Shown: positions 34,181-41,639 of the stretch, in pieces
How positions within the stretch are numbered: the stretch's first letter is position 1
Layout: each line of letters opens with the position of its first letter
Program-made: the position numbers and the translations under genes
From: Myxococcales bacterium
GTDB lineage: Bacteria > Myxococcota_A > Bradymonadia > UBA7976 > UBA1532
Assembly (NCBI GenBank): GCA_020633555.1
Contig: JACKDL010000020.1
Location: 1 to 64,000, forward strand
Direction: 5' to 3'
Length of the DNA: 64,000 bases
Notes under the pieces: model-generated
Databases searched by the model: none
Seen by the model: only the letters and a program-made list of their open reading frames with translations
Told to the model about the DNA's origin: nothing

Positions 34181-36961
34181 GGCGTCGTCCACGGCCCCGG
34201 CGGCGTCGTCCACGGCCCCGGCGGCGCCATCCACGGCGCCGGTGGCCTCGCCCGCAGCGTCACCCACGGCGCCCAGGGCGTCGGCCTGGACGGCGTCGGC
34301 GGCGCCCGCGGCGTCGTCCGCGGCGCCCTGCACGGCGGCGCCAGCCCCGACGTCGATGCCGACGGCGCCCGCAGCCCCGTCCACCTCGGCAGCGCCCGCG
34401 CCCAGCGTCGCCGCGCCGGCCCCCATCGCGTCGTCGGCGCCGGCCCCCGCGGCGTCGAGCGCCTGGGCCGCTTCGGCGTTGGCCGCGTCCGTGGCGTCGC
34501 CCATGGAGGCCGCGCCGGCGCCCACGGCGCCCAGGCCGTCGTCCAGCGGGGTTTCCACGGCCGGGGCGTCCGTCGCGGGGGCGTCCATGGCGGGGGCGTC
34601 CATCGCGGGGGCGTCCATCGCGGGGGCGTCCAGCGCGGGGGCGTCCATCGCGGGGGCGTCCAGCGCGGGGGCGTCCAGCGCGGGGGCGTCCATCGCGGGG
34701 GCGTCCATCGCGGGGGCGTCCATGGCGGGGCCCGGATCCGCAGGCAGATCCGCGGCCACGTCGGGCGCCGGGCCGTCGTTCATCGGCGCCACGGCGGCCG
34801 GGCTGGCCTCGTAGGGATCCACGGCCGGGGCGGCCGCGGGCTCGCCCCAGTGGGCTGCCACCGCGTCGCTGCGGGGCAGGTCCACGGTGACCGTGCGGGC
34901 GTCGGCGTTGACCCGGATGGCCCCGAACATGCGGTTCGAGATGCTGTCCTTGAAGCGCACGCGCAGCACGGCCGCGCGGGCCAACTCCTTCGAGGGCAGC
35001 ACCAGGCTGCGCTTGATGGCGCCGTCCTCGAGCTTCACCCACTTGCGCCCGGTGGCCATCTGGTCCAGCCGGATGACCAGCACCTGGTCGCCGCTGTCGC
35101 GCTGCAGATCCACGTTGGCGCGGGGCACGGCGGCGCTGGTCTCGAAGATGAAGCGCAGGGCGTCGGCCTGGGACTCCAGCCGCACGTCGTTCAGGTTGCC
35201 CGGGGTGGCCGGCACGTCGCCGGCGGCGGGGGCCTCGACGGGGGCCATGGTCATGGCGGCGGCCGGGGCCATCGGGGCGTCCATCGCCTCCATGGTCTCG
35301 GGCGCCTCCGGCGTGCTGGCGCTGTCGATCACCTGCTGCCCGCCGCCCGCCGGCGCCAGGGCCTGGTTGCGGGCGACGATGCGGAACTCCACCCGGCGGT
35401 TCATGGCCATGCCGGTCACCGAGTCCTCGGTGCTCAGCTTGCGCTCCTCGCCGTAGCCCTGGCTCTCGACGCGCGACGGCTCGATGCCCCGGCCGATGAG
35501 GTACAGGGCCACCGAGGCCGCGCGCTCCTCGCTCAGGCGCTTGTTGTAGTCGGCCCCGCCGCGGCTGTCCGTGTGGCCCTCGACCCGGATCTTGGCGATC
35601 TGCGGGTTGTACTGCATGGCCTCGGCCACCTGGTTGAGGACCTCGAAGCTCTCGGGCTTGATGACCGCGCGGGCCGTCTCGAAGAACACCTTCTGCAGGA
35701 TGCGGATCTCGCCGTCCTGCACGACGATCAGGCTGGTGTCGGGGCAGCCGTCCTCGTCGCGGTCGCCGTTCTTGGTCTCGGGCTCGTTGGGGCAGCGGTC
35801 CACGAGATCGGCGATGCCGTCCTGGTCGTTGTCGGGCTCGGGGCAGCCGTCCTCGTCCTGGAAGCGGTCGAGATCCTCGGCGTGCATCGGGCACCTGTCG
35901 GCGGCGTCGGCGATGCCGTCGCGGTCGTTGTCGGTGTCGGGGCAGCCGTCGGCGTCCTCGAAGCCGTCCTTGTCCTCGGGTTCATCGAGGCAGGCGTCGA
36001 GCCCGTCGCGGATGCCGTCGCCGTCCTTGTCGCCGGTGCCGCCCATCTGGCCGTTCATGCCGGCCACCACCACGCGCTCGTCCTGGCTCAGCCAGGACAG
36101 GCCGCCGATGACGCGGAACTCGGGCGAGCCGTAGTCGGGCACGATGCCGATGCCGCCGGCCAGGGACAGCGACAGGCCGATGTCGTTGAAGAACCGGAAG
36201 CCGAACAGGGCCTCCAGGGGGTTCGGGCCGGCCTGGGTCTCGCTGACCTTGGTGAAGCGGGTGCCGTAGCCTTCGGCCAGGAACTGGACCTTGGGCGTCA
36301 TCACGTTCACCGACGCCGCCAGGCCGTACTGGTAGCCGGCGCCCACGGTGAGGTCGGGCAGGCCCTCCAGGCCCACGGGGCGCCAGCGGTAGCCGGCGTT
36401 CGCGGCGATGCGGAACTTGTCGTGCCGGTACTCCAGCACGGCGCGGGGGCTGATGACGAAGGCGCGGGAGGACTGGCCCTTCTCGCCGGTGGGGAACGAC
36501 GTGGGCAGGGCTACGCCCAGGCCGAAGCCGGTGGGCGAGTCGTGGCCGAGCAGCAGGAACTTGGGCAGCAGGCGGATGTCACCCAGGCCGCCGCCATCGT
36601 CGATGTCCAGGTTGGCTTCGGGGTTGATGCCGCTGGAGTAGCTGAAGGGGATGTCCACACCGAGCTCGACGCGCTCGTGCACGCCCACGGCCAGCATGAA
36701 GTCGACGGTGGTGAGGTTCTCGATGACCTCCTGGATCACCGTGCCGTCCGGGTCGCGCTTCACCAGCGGGTTGCGGCCGTACGACAGGTACAACGAGGGC
36801 ACGAACTGCCCCACCGGGGCCACCCGGCCGCCGTCCACCGACAGGTAGTTCCAGGTACCGACCGCGGGCTTGAAGCCCTGAATGTCCTGAGCCTGGGCGG
36901 TTGTGGCCAGCCCGGCCAGCCCGACGGCTGCGGCGGTCAACGTACCCCGAATGCGCCCCAT
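34106..36961 (-). CDS. OmpA-family outer-membrane protein with TSP3 and AMIN-like domains
   Basis: About 951 residues. The ATG at 36961 has GGAGGG upstream and begins a signal peptide (MGRIRGTLTAAAVGLAG ... AQA). Residues about 25-310 look like an outer-membrane beta-barrel (alternating strands, GVDIPFSYSSG, FKSxxY-type ends). Thrombospondin type-3 calcium repeats follow (DKDGDGIRDGLDAC, DTDNDRDGIADAADRC, DNDQDGIADLVDRC). The OmpA/MotB peptidoglycan-binding domain (KVFFETARAVIKPES ... VEGHTDSRGGADYNKRLSEERA ... MNRRVEFRIV) spans about 405-525. An AMIN-like beta domain (FIFETSAAVPRANVDL ... VTVDLPRSD) comes next, then a low-complexity acidic/Ala-Pro tail with DAPAM repeats. The protein probably tethers the outer membrane to peptidoglycan. 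The C-terminus is disturbed by apparent frameshifts. Confidence 0.88.
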   Translation of the reverse strand: MGRIRGTLTAAAVGLAGLATTAQAQDIQGFKPAVGTWNYLSVDGGRVAPVGQFVPSLYLSYGRNPLVKRDPDGTVIQEVIENLTTVDFMLAVGVHERVELGVDIPFSYSSGINPEANLDIDDGGGLGDIRLLPKFLLLGHDSPTGFGLGVALPTSFPTGEKGQSSRAFVISPRAVLEYRHDKFRIAANAGYRWRPVGLEGLPDLTVGAGYQYGLAASVNVMTPKVQFLAEGYGTRFTKVSETQAGPNPLEALFGFRFFNDIGLSLSLAGGIGIVPDYGSPEFRVIGGLSWLSQDERVVVAGMNGQMGGTGDKDGDGIRDGLDACLDEPEDKDGFEDADGCPDTDNDRDGIADAADRCPMHAEDLDRFQDEDGCPEPDNDQDGIADLVDRCPNEPETKNGDRDEDGCPDTSLIVVQDGEIRILQKVFFETARAVIKPESFEVLNQVAEAMQYNPQIAKIRVEGHTDSRGGADYNKRLSEERAASVALYLIGRGIEPSRVESQGYGEERKLSTEDSVTGMAMNRRVEFRIVARNQALAPAGGGQQVIDSASTPEAPETMEAMDAPMAPAAAMTMAPVEAPAAGDVPATPGNLNDVRLESQADALRFIFETSAAVPRANVDLQRDSGDQVLVIRLDQMATGRKWVKLEDGAIKRSLVLPSKELARAAVLRVRFKDSISNRMFGAIRVNADARTVTVDLPRSDAVAAHWGEPAAAPAVDPYEASPAAVAPMNDGPAPDVAADLPADPGPAMDAPAMDAPAMDAPALDAPALDAPAMDAPALDAPAMDAPAMDAPAMDAPATDAPAVETPLDDGLGAVGAGAASMGDATDAANAEAAQALDAAGAGADDAMGAGAATLGAGAAEVDGAAGAVGIDVGAGAAVQGAADDAAGAADAVQADALGAVGDAAGEATGAVDGAAGAVDDAAGAVDDAARGGPGRRARRSGRRRRRRHRRRR
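34565..34734 (-). repeat. 15-base tandem repeat encoding DAPAM/DAPAL units
   Basis: Eleven near-perfect copies of a 15-base unit (GCGGGGGCGTCCATC on the plus strand, with CAGC and CGTC variants) encode D-A-P-A followed by M, L or T in the tail of the OmpA-like protein. Being a multiple of three, copy-number change would keep the frame. Confidence 0.9.
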
Positions 36962-37030
36962 GATTCCCTCCGCACTGCTCGTGCTCCCCCGCGAGGTCCA
37001 CCCAGTGGGTAGGATCACTCACGGTGGAAG

Positions 37031-37058
37031 AATCTACCTACTTGCGAACGGTTGGCAA
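37031..37058 (-). promoter_or_regulatory. Sigma70-type promoter of the OmpA-like gene
   Basis: On the minus strand TTGCCA (37058-37053), a 16-base spacer and TAGATT (37036-37031) match five and four of six consensus positions. The leader to the ATG at 36961 would be about 60 bases and contains the palindrome ACCCAcTGGGT (37000-37010). Confidence 0.5.
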
Positions 37059-37114
37059 CCAAGGCCGCCAAAGTTCCGGCGCGACCGGGGGGCTGCGCGG
37101 CGCATCCGCTGCGG

Positions 37115-38401
37115 TTATCGGGCGGATCTGTCAGTGGGTTGGCGACGGGCGGCCGCGCGGGCGTGGGCCTCCAGGCCCTCCAGCCGAGCCAGCCGGGTGG
37201 CATCGGTCACCAGGGCGGCGGCCGCTTGACGGTCATCGATGCGCATCCAGGTGCGCACCCGCAGGAACGTGAAGACGCTCAGGCCGCCGCTGTAGCGGGC
37301 GGTGCCGCCGGTGGGCAGGGTGTGGTTGGGGCCGGCGCCGTAGTCGCCGAGCACCTCGGCCGCGGCGTCCCCCACGAACAGCCCCCCCCAGTGCTTCAGC
37401 CGAGCGGCCACACGGTCAGCGTCCTGGCAGTCCACCTCCAGGTGCTCGGGGGCGATGCGGTCGCAGGCCTCGACCGCCTGATCCAGGTCATCCACGAGCA
37501 CGGTGTAGCCCTGGGCCACGGCCGCGCGGGCGGTGGCGGCGGTGGGCAGAACGGCGAGCTGGGCGGCCAGCTCGACGTCCACCGCGTCGGCGAGTCGGGC
37601 GCTGGGGGTCACCAGGATGGGCAGGGCCTCTACATCGTGCTCGGCCTGCGCCAACAGATCGGCGGCCACGGTGGCCGGATCCGCGGTGTCGTCGGCCAGC
37701 ACCACCAGCTCGCTGGGTCCGGCCAGCATGTCGATGGCCACCCGGCCGGCCACGGTCTGCTTGGCGGCGGTGACCCACTTGTTGCCCGGCCCCACGATGG
37801 CGTCCATGCGCGGCACGGGCCCGGCGCCGTAGGCGAAGGCGGCGATGGCCTGGGCCCCGCCCACGCAGAGCAGCGCGTCGGCGCCGGCCAGGGCGGCGGC
37901 GGCCTGGGTGACGGCGGTGGGCCGGGGCGAGGCCACCCACACGGTCTGCACGCCGGCGGCGCGGGCGGTGACCGCGGTCATGATCACCGACGAGGGCAGG
38001 GGGAAGCGGCCGCCCGGCGCGTAGCAGCCGGCCCGCTCGACGGGGGCGAGCTGGTGGCCGGCCACGCCGCCGGGGATGGGCACCTCGATGGGCTGGATGG
38101 CGGCCCGCTGGGCGTCGGCGAAGGCCCGCACCCGGTCCACCGTACGTTGCAGCAGGGCCCGATCGGCGGGATCCAGCGCGTCGGCGGCGGCCTGCAGGGC
38201 GGCGCGATCGAGCACCAGCGGGCCGCCGGGGGCCAGGTCGCCCAGCCGCTCCGCGTGGTGGCGCAGAGCGGCCTCACCGCGGGCGGCCACGTCGGCCACG
38301 ATGGCGCCGGCGGCGGCCAGGGTGGCGGCGTCCACGGCCTCGCGGGTGTCGGCGGGCAGGGTCTGCAGGGTCACGCGGCGCAGCATCACGGGGCCGGCCA
38401 T
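37115..38401 (-). CDS. hisD: Histidinol dehydrogenase
   Basis: A full-length 428-residue HisD, which oxidises L-histidinol twice with NAD to give L-histidine. Visible signatures: ERAGCYAPGGRFPLPSSV, CVGGAQAIAAFAYG, the family pattern around IVGPGNKWV and IDMLAGPSELVVL, then LLAQAEHD, the RIAPEHLEV segment with catalytic Glu/His, and GAGPNHTLPTGGTARYSGG. The ATG at 38401 overlaps the TGA of the upstream hisA-hisI-hisE gene by one base (TGATG), so it is translated in a coupled way as last gene of the operon. Confidence 0.95.
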   Translation of the reverse strand: MAGPVMLRRVTLQTLPADTREAVDAATLAAAGAIVADVAARGEAALRHHAERLGDLAPGGPLVLDRAALQAAADALDPADRALLQRTVDRVRAFADAQRAAIQPIEVPIPGGVAGHQLAPVERAGCYAPGGRFPLPSSVIMTAVTARAAGVQTVWVASPRPTAVTQAAAALAGADALLCVGGAQAIAAFAYGAGPVPRMDAIVGPGNKWVTAAKQTVAGRVAIDMLAGPSELVVLADDTADPATVAADLLAQAEHDVEALPILVTPSARLADAVDVELAAQLAVLPTAATARAAVAQGYTVLVDDLDQAVEACDRIAPEHLEVDCQDADRVAARLKHWGGLFVGDAAAEVLGDYGAGPNHTLPTGGTARYSGGLSVFTFLRVRTWMRIDDRQAAAALVTDATRLARLEGLEAHARAAARRQPTDRSAR

Positions 38402-39693
38402 CAGGGGGCCTTCTTGGGGGTCAGCGCCCCCGGCTTCGCGTCGCCCTTGCGGCGCTTCACCTTCAGGGCGCGGCGATCGAGCTGGGCCTCCACGTCGGCC
38501 AGCGACGCCCCGCCGGCGGCGGTGGCCACCGCGGCGAAGTAGGCGAGATCGGCGGCCTCCCAGGCCACGGCCTCGGGGCCCTCGCCGGCCACAGCGTCGG
38601 CCAGCTCGCCGGCCTCTTCCAGGAGCTTGGCCCGCAACAGCTCGGGATCGCTGAACAATCGCTGGGTGTAGCTGCCCGCGGGCGCGCTGGCCTTGCGGGC
38701 CGTCACCGTGCGGTCCAGGGCGGGCAAACCGCGGGCTGGGCCCCAGCAGGTCCAGGTGTCCAGGTGGCAGAAGCCGGGCGCGCCCTGTTCGACGGTGAAG
38801 CGCAGGGTGTCGCGGTCGCAGTCGAGGTCGATGGCCAGCAGGCGCTGCGTGGCGCCGCTGCGCGCGCCCTTCACCCACAGGCCGCGCCTGCGGCTGTGGT
38901 AGGCGCCCACCTGGTGGGCCACGGCGTGGCGCAGGCTCTCGGCGTCGCTGTAGGCCAGCCCCAGGGCCACGCCGTGCACGTCGCAGATCACGGTGGGCCA
39001 CAGGCCGTCGGGGCGGTCGCTCACCAGGGGCGCGGCGATGGCGTCGCCCAGGTCCAGGTGCCCCTTGTAGATGGCCATGCCCACCTGGGCGTCGGCGCCC
39101 AGCCGGTCCAGCTCGGCGATCTCGGCGGCGGTGGTCACCCCGCCGGCGATGGTCACCCGGGCGTCGCCCGCGGCCTCCACCAGGGCCGCCACCTGGTCCA
39201 TGCGGGTGCCGCCCAGCCGGCCCTCGCGCTCCACGAAGGTCACCAGGAAGCCGCCCACGTAGGGCCGCAGCTCGGCCATGCGGTCGGCGATCGTGGCGCC
39301 CGTCTTGGTGCGCCAGCCCTCCACCACCACCTCGCCGTCCACGGCGTCCAGCGCCGCGATGACCCGCTCGCGGGGGAGCTGGCTGAGGATCTCGGGGCGC
39401 GCGGCGGTGCCCAGGATCACCTTCGCCGCGCCGGCGTCCAGCCACTCCAGCGCGGCCTCGACGCTGCGGATCCCGCCGCCCACCCGGCAGCGGGCAATCT
39501 TCAGCAAGTCCTTGATCGTGCTGCGGTTGTGGCCCTGGCTCAGCGCCGCGTCCAGGTCGATGACGGCCACCTCGCCCGCCAGCCGGAAGCGCTCGGCCAG
39601 CGGCCGCGGATCGCCGGCGTCCAGCTCCATGGCCTGGCCGCCGACGAGCTGCACGGCGTGGCCGCCCATCAGGTCGATGCTGGGGATGATCAT
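38401..39693 (-). CDS. hisA: Trifunctional HisA-HisI-HisE fusion
   Basis: A 430-residue protein joining three histidine enzymes. Residues 1-227 are ProFAR isomerase HisA (PSIDLMGGHAVQLVGG with Asp7, VGGGIRS phosphate loop, IAGGVTT). Residues about 228-320 are phosphoribosyl-AMP cyclohydrolase HisI (LAYSD, YHSRRRGLWVKGARSGATQ, zinc cysteines Cys292, Cys309, Cys316). Residues about 340-410 are phosphoribosyl-ATP pyrophosphohydrolase HisE (SYTQRLFSDPELLRAKLLEE, EAADLAYF). Steps 2, 3 and 4 of the pathway are therefore on one chain. HisIE fusions are common; adding HisA is unusual to my knowledge. The HisA part has VEREG where most bacterial HisA have a D-I-x-R-D-G type motif. Its ATG overlaps the hisF stop by four bases. 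Confidence 0.9.
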   Translation of the reverse strand: MIIPSIDLMGGHAVQLVGGQAMELDAGDPRPLAERFRLAGEVAVIDLDAALSQGHNRSTIKDLLKIARCRVGGGIRSVEAALEWLDAGAAKVILGTAARPEILSQLPRERVIAALDAVDGEVVVEGWRTKTGATIADRMAELRPYVGGFLVTFVEREGRLGGTRMDQVAALVEAAGDARVTIAGGVTTAAEIAELDRLGADAQVGMAIYKGHLDLGDAIAAPLVSDRPDGLWPTVICDVHGVALGLAYSDAESLRHAVAHQVGAYHSRRRGLWVKGARSGATQRLLAIDLDCDRDTLRFTVEQGAPGFCHLDTWTCWGPARGLPALDRTVTARKASAPAGSYTQRLFSDPELLRAKLLEEAGELADAVAGEGPEAVAWEAADLAYFAAVATAAGGASLADVEAQLDRRALKVKRRKGDAKPGALTPKKAP

Positions 39694-40448
39694 GCGGGGC
39701 GGACCTCGATGCCTTCGGCCGCCAGGGCCTGCTTGATGCGGGCGACCGTCCAGTCGCCGTCGTGGAAGATGCTGGCGGCCAGCACCGCGTCGGCGCCGGC
39801 GCGCAGGCCGGCCACCATGTGGGCGGGGCCGTCGGCGCCGCCGCTGGCGATCACCGGCACCGACACCGCCTGCGACACGGCGCGCAGCAGGTCCAGGTCG
39901 TAGCCGGCGCGGGTGCCGTCCTGGTCCCAGCTCGTCAGCAGGATCTCGCCGGCGCCGCGGGCCACGGCCTCCTGCGCCCACTCGACGGCGCGGCGGTCGG
40001 TGAGGGTGCGGCCGCCGCGGACGACGACCCCCCAGCCGCCCTCGGGCAGGCGGCGGGCGTCGATGGCCACCACCGCGCACTGGGCGCCGAAGCGGGTGGC
40101 GATGCCGGTGATGAGGGCCGGAGCGGCAACGGCGGCGCTGTTGACGGCCACCTTGTCGGCGCCGGCCTCGAGCAGGCGGCCCGCGTCGTCGGGGGTGCGC
40201 ACGCCGCCGCCCACGGTCAGCGGGATGCTCAGCTCGGCGCGCACCCGGGCGGTGGTCTCGACCTGGTGGCCGCGGCCCTCGTGGGTGGCGGACACATCCA
40301 GGATGACCACCTCGTCGGCGCCTTGCCGCTCGTACTCGGCGGCGCGCTCGGCGGGGTCGCCGGCCACCCGAAGGTCTTGAAACTTGATGCCTTTCACCAC
40401 GCGGCCCGCGTCCACGTCCAGGCAGGGGATGATCCGTGCGGTGAGCAA
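39690..40448 (-). CDS. hisF: Imidazole glycerol phosphate synthase, cyclase subunit
   Basis: A 252-residue HisF that closes the imidazole ring, using ammonia from HisH, to form IGP and AICAR. The (beta/alpha)8 signatures are IIPCLDVD with catalytic Asp, VVKGIKFQ, VGGGVRTPDDA, VVAIDARR with the second catalytic Asp, LLTSWDQDGTRAGYD and VIASGGADG. The start codon is TTG at 40448, one base after the hisH stop, with GGAGG about 7 bases upstream inside hisH; no ATG is better placed. Confidence 0.95.
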   Translation of the reverse strand: MLTARIIPCLDVDAGRVVKGIKFQDLRVAGDPAERAAEYERQGADEVVILDVSATHEGRGHQVETTARVRAELSIPLTVGGGVRTPDDAGRLLEAGADKVAVNSAAVAAPALITGIATRFGAQCAVVAIDARRLPEGGWGVVVRGGRTLTDRRAVEWAQEAVARGAGEILLTSWDQDGTRAGYDLDLLRAVSQAVSVPVIASGGADGPAHMVAGLRAGADAVLAASIFHDGDWTVARIKQALAAEGIEVRPA

Positions 40449-40449
40449 G

Positions 40450-41049
40450 TCAGGCCTCCAGCCAGCGGGTGAGCAGCCCCAGGCCCCAGGCGCCGCTGAG
40501 CTCGGGGTGGAACTGGCAGGCCACCACCGGCCCGCGCTCCATGGCGGCCACGAAGGGCTGGCCGTGGGTGGTCCAGGCGGGGGTCCAGCCCGCGGGGGCC
40601 TGGTCCAGCTTGTAGCTGTGCGCGAAGTACGCGTAGCCCTCGGTCAGCAGCTTCGCGCCGGCGGCGGGCTGCACCTTGTTCCAGCCCAGGTGGGGCACGC
40701 GCAGGCCGTCGCCCTGGAACCGGGTGGCGTGGCCGGGCACGCAGCCCAGCGCGGACACCCCGGGGCTCTCGGCGCTGCCGTCGAGCAGGAGCTGCAGGCC
40801 CAGGCACACCGTCAACGTGGGGCGGCCGGCGGCCACGCGCTCGGCCACGGCCTGGCCCAGGCCCGACGGCCCCAGGCTCTCCATGGCGGCGGCCAGGGCG
40901 CCCACGCCGGGCAGCACCACCCGGTCGGCGGCGCGCACGGCGGCGGGATCGGTGATCAGGGTGGGATCGGCGCCGGCGCGGCGCAGCCCCACCAGCACGC
41001 TGGCGAGGTTGGCGGTGCCGGTGCGCACCACGGCGACGGGCCGGGCCAT
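40450..41049 (-). CDS. hisH: Imidazole glycerol phosphate synthase, glutaminase subunit
   Basis: A 199-residue class-I glutamine amidotransferase that feeds ammonia to HisF. Catalytic Cys is in LTVCLGLQLL, catalytic His and Glu in ACQFHPELSG; the LPGVGALAAAM oxyanion-strand region and HLGWNKV, typical of HisH, are also present. The ATG at 41049 overlaps the hisB stop (TGATG). The upstream in-frame extension to 41124 lies inside hisB and is not needed. Confidence 0.95.
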   Translation of the reverse strand: MARPVAVVRTGTANLASVLVGLRRAGADPTLITDPAAVRAADRVVLPGVGALAAAMESLGPSGLGQAVAERVAAGRPTLTVCLGLQLLLDGSAESPGVSALGCVPGHATRFQGDGLRVPHLGWNKVQPAAGAKLLTEGYAYFAHSYKLDQAPAGWTPAWTTHGQPFVAAMERGPVVACQFHPELSGAWGLGLLTRWLEA

Positions 41050-41639
41050 CACAGGACCCCCTTGGTGCTGGGCACGCCGGCGGTGGCGTCGCGGGCGACC
41101 GCCTGGCGCAGGGCCAGGGCGCACGCCTTGAAGGCGGCCTCGGCCTTGTGGTGGTCGTTCATGCCCCGCAGCACGTCCACGTGCAGGGTGAGCCGGGCGG
41201 CGGTGGCGAAGCTCTGCAGCACGTGGGTGAGGTTCTCGCAGGCCAGCGTGCCCAGCAGCTCGCGGCGCAGATCCAGGTGGATCTCGGCGTGGGGCCGGGC
41301 CGACAGATCCACCACCGCGCGGGCCAGCGCCTCGTCCAGGGGGGCGTAGGCGTGGCCGAAGCGGGCGATGCCGGCGCGGGCGCCCAGGGCCTGGTCGAAG
41401 GCGGCGCCCAGGGCCAGCGCGCAGTCCTCGGCGGTGTGGTGGTCGTCGATGTGCAGGTCACCGGTGCAGGTGAGCTGCAGGTCGAAGCGGGCGTGCTTGG
41501 TCAGGGCGCCCAGCATGTGATCCAGGAAGCCGATGCCGGTGCTCACCTGGGCCTGGCCAGCGCCGTCCAGGCTCAGGGTGCAGTGGATGTCGGTCTCGCG
41601 GGTCTTCCGGGCCACCGTGGCGGTGCGCGGGGCGCTCAT
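41049..41639 (-). CDS. hisB: Imidazoleglycerol-phosphate dehydratase
   Basis: A 196-residue monofunctional HisB (dehydratase only) that converts IGP to imidazole-acetol phosphate. The two metal-binding signatures are HDHHTAED-like DDHHTAEDCALALG and NDHHKAEAAFKA, and FLDHML and GIGF are also typical. The histidinol-phosphatase domain of the E. coli HisB is absent; a HAD domain on the upstream HisC probably fills that role. The ATG overlaps the preceding stop (ATGA). Confidence 0.95.
   Translation of the reverse strand: MSAPRTATVARKTRETDIHCTLSLDGAGQAQVSTGIGFLDHMLGALTKHARFDLQLTCTGDLHIDDHHTAEDCALALGAAFDQALGARAGIARFGHAYAPLDEALARAVVDLSARPHAEIHLDLRRELLGTLACENLTHVLQSFATAARLTLHVDVLRGMNDHHKAEAAFKACALALRQAVARDATAGVPSTKGVL

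Noticed and set aside
37115..39445. Single 776-residue fusion protein upstream of and including HisD
   Set aside because: The N-terminal part of that frame is a shadow of hisA-I-E; the HisD start at 38401 fits the family and overlaps the preceding stop.
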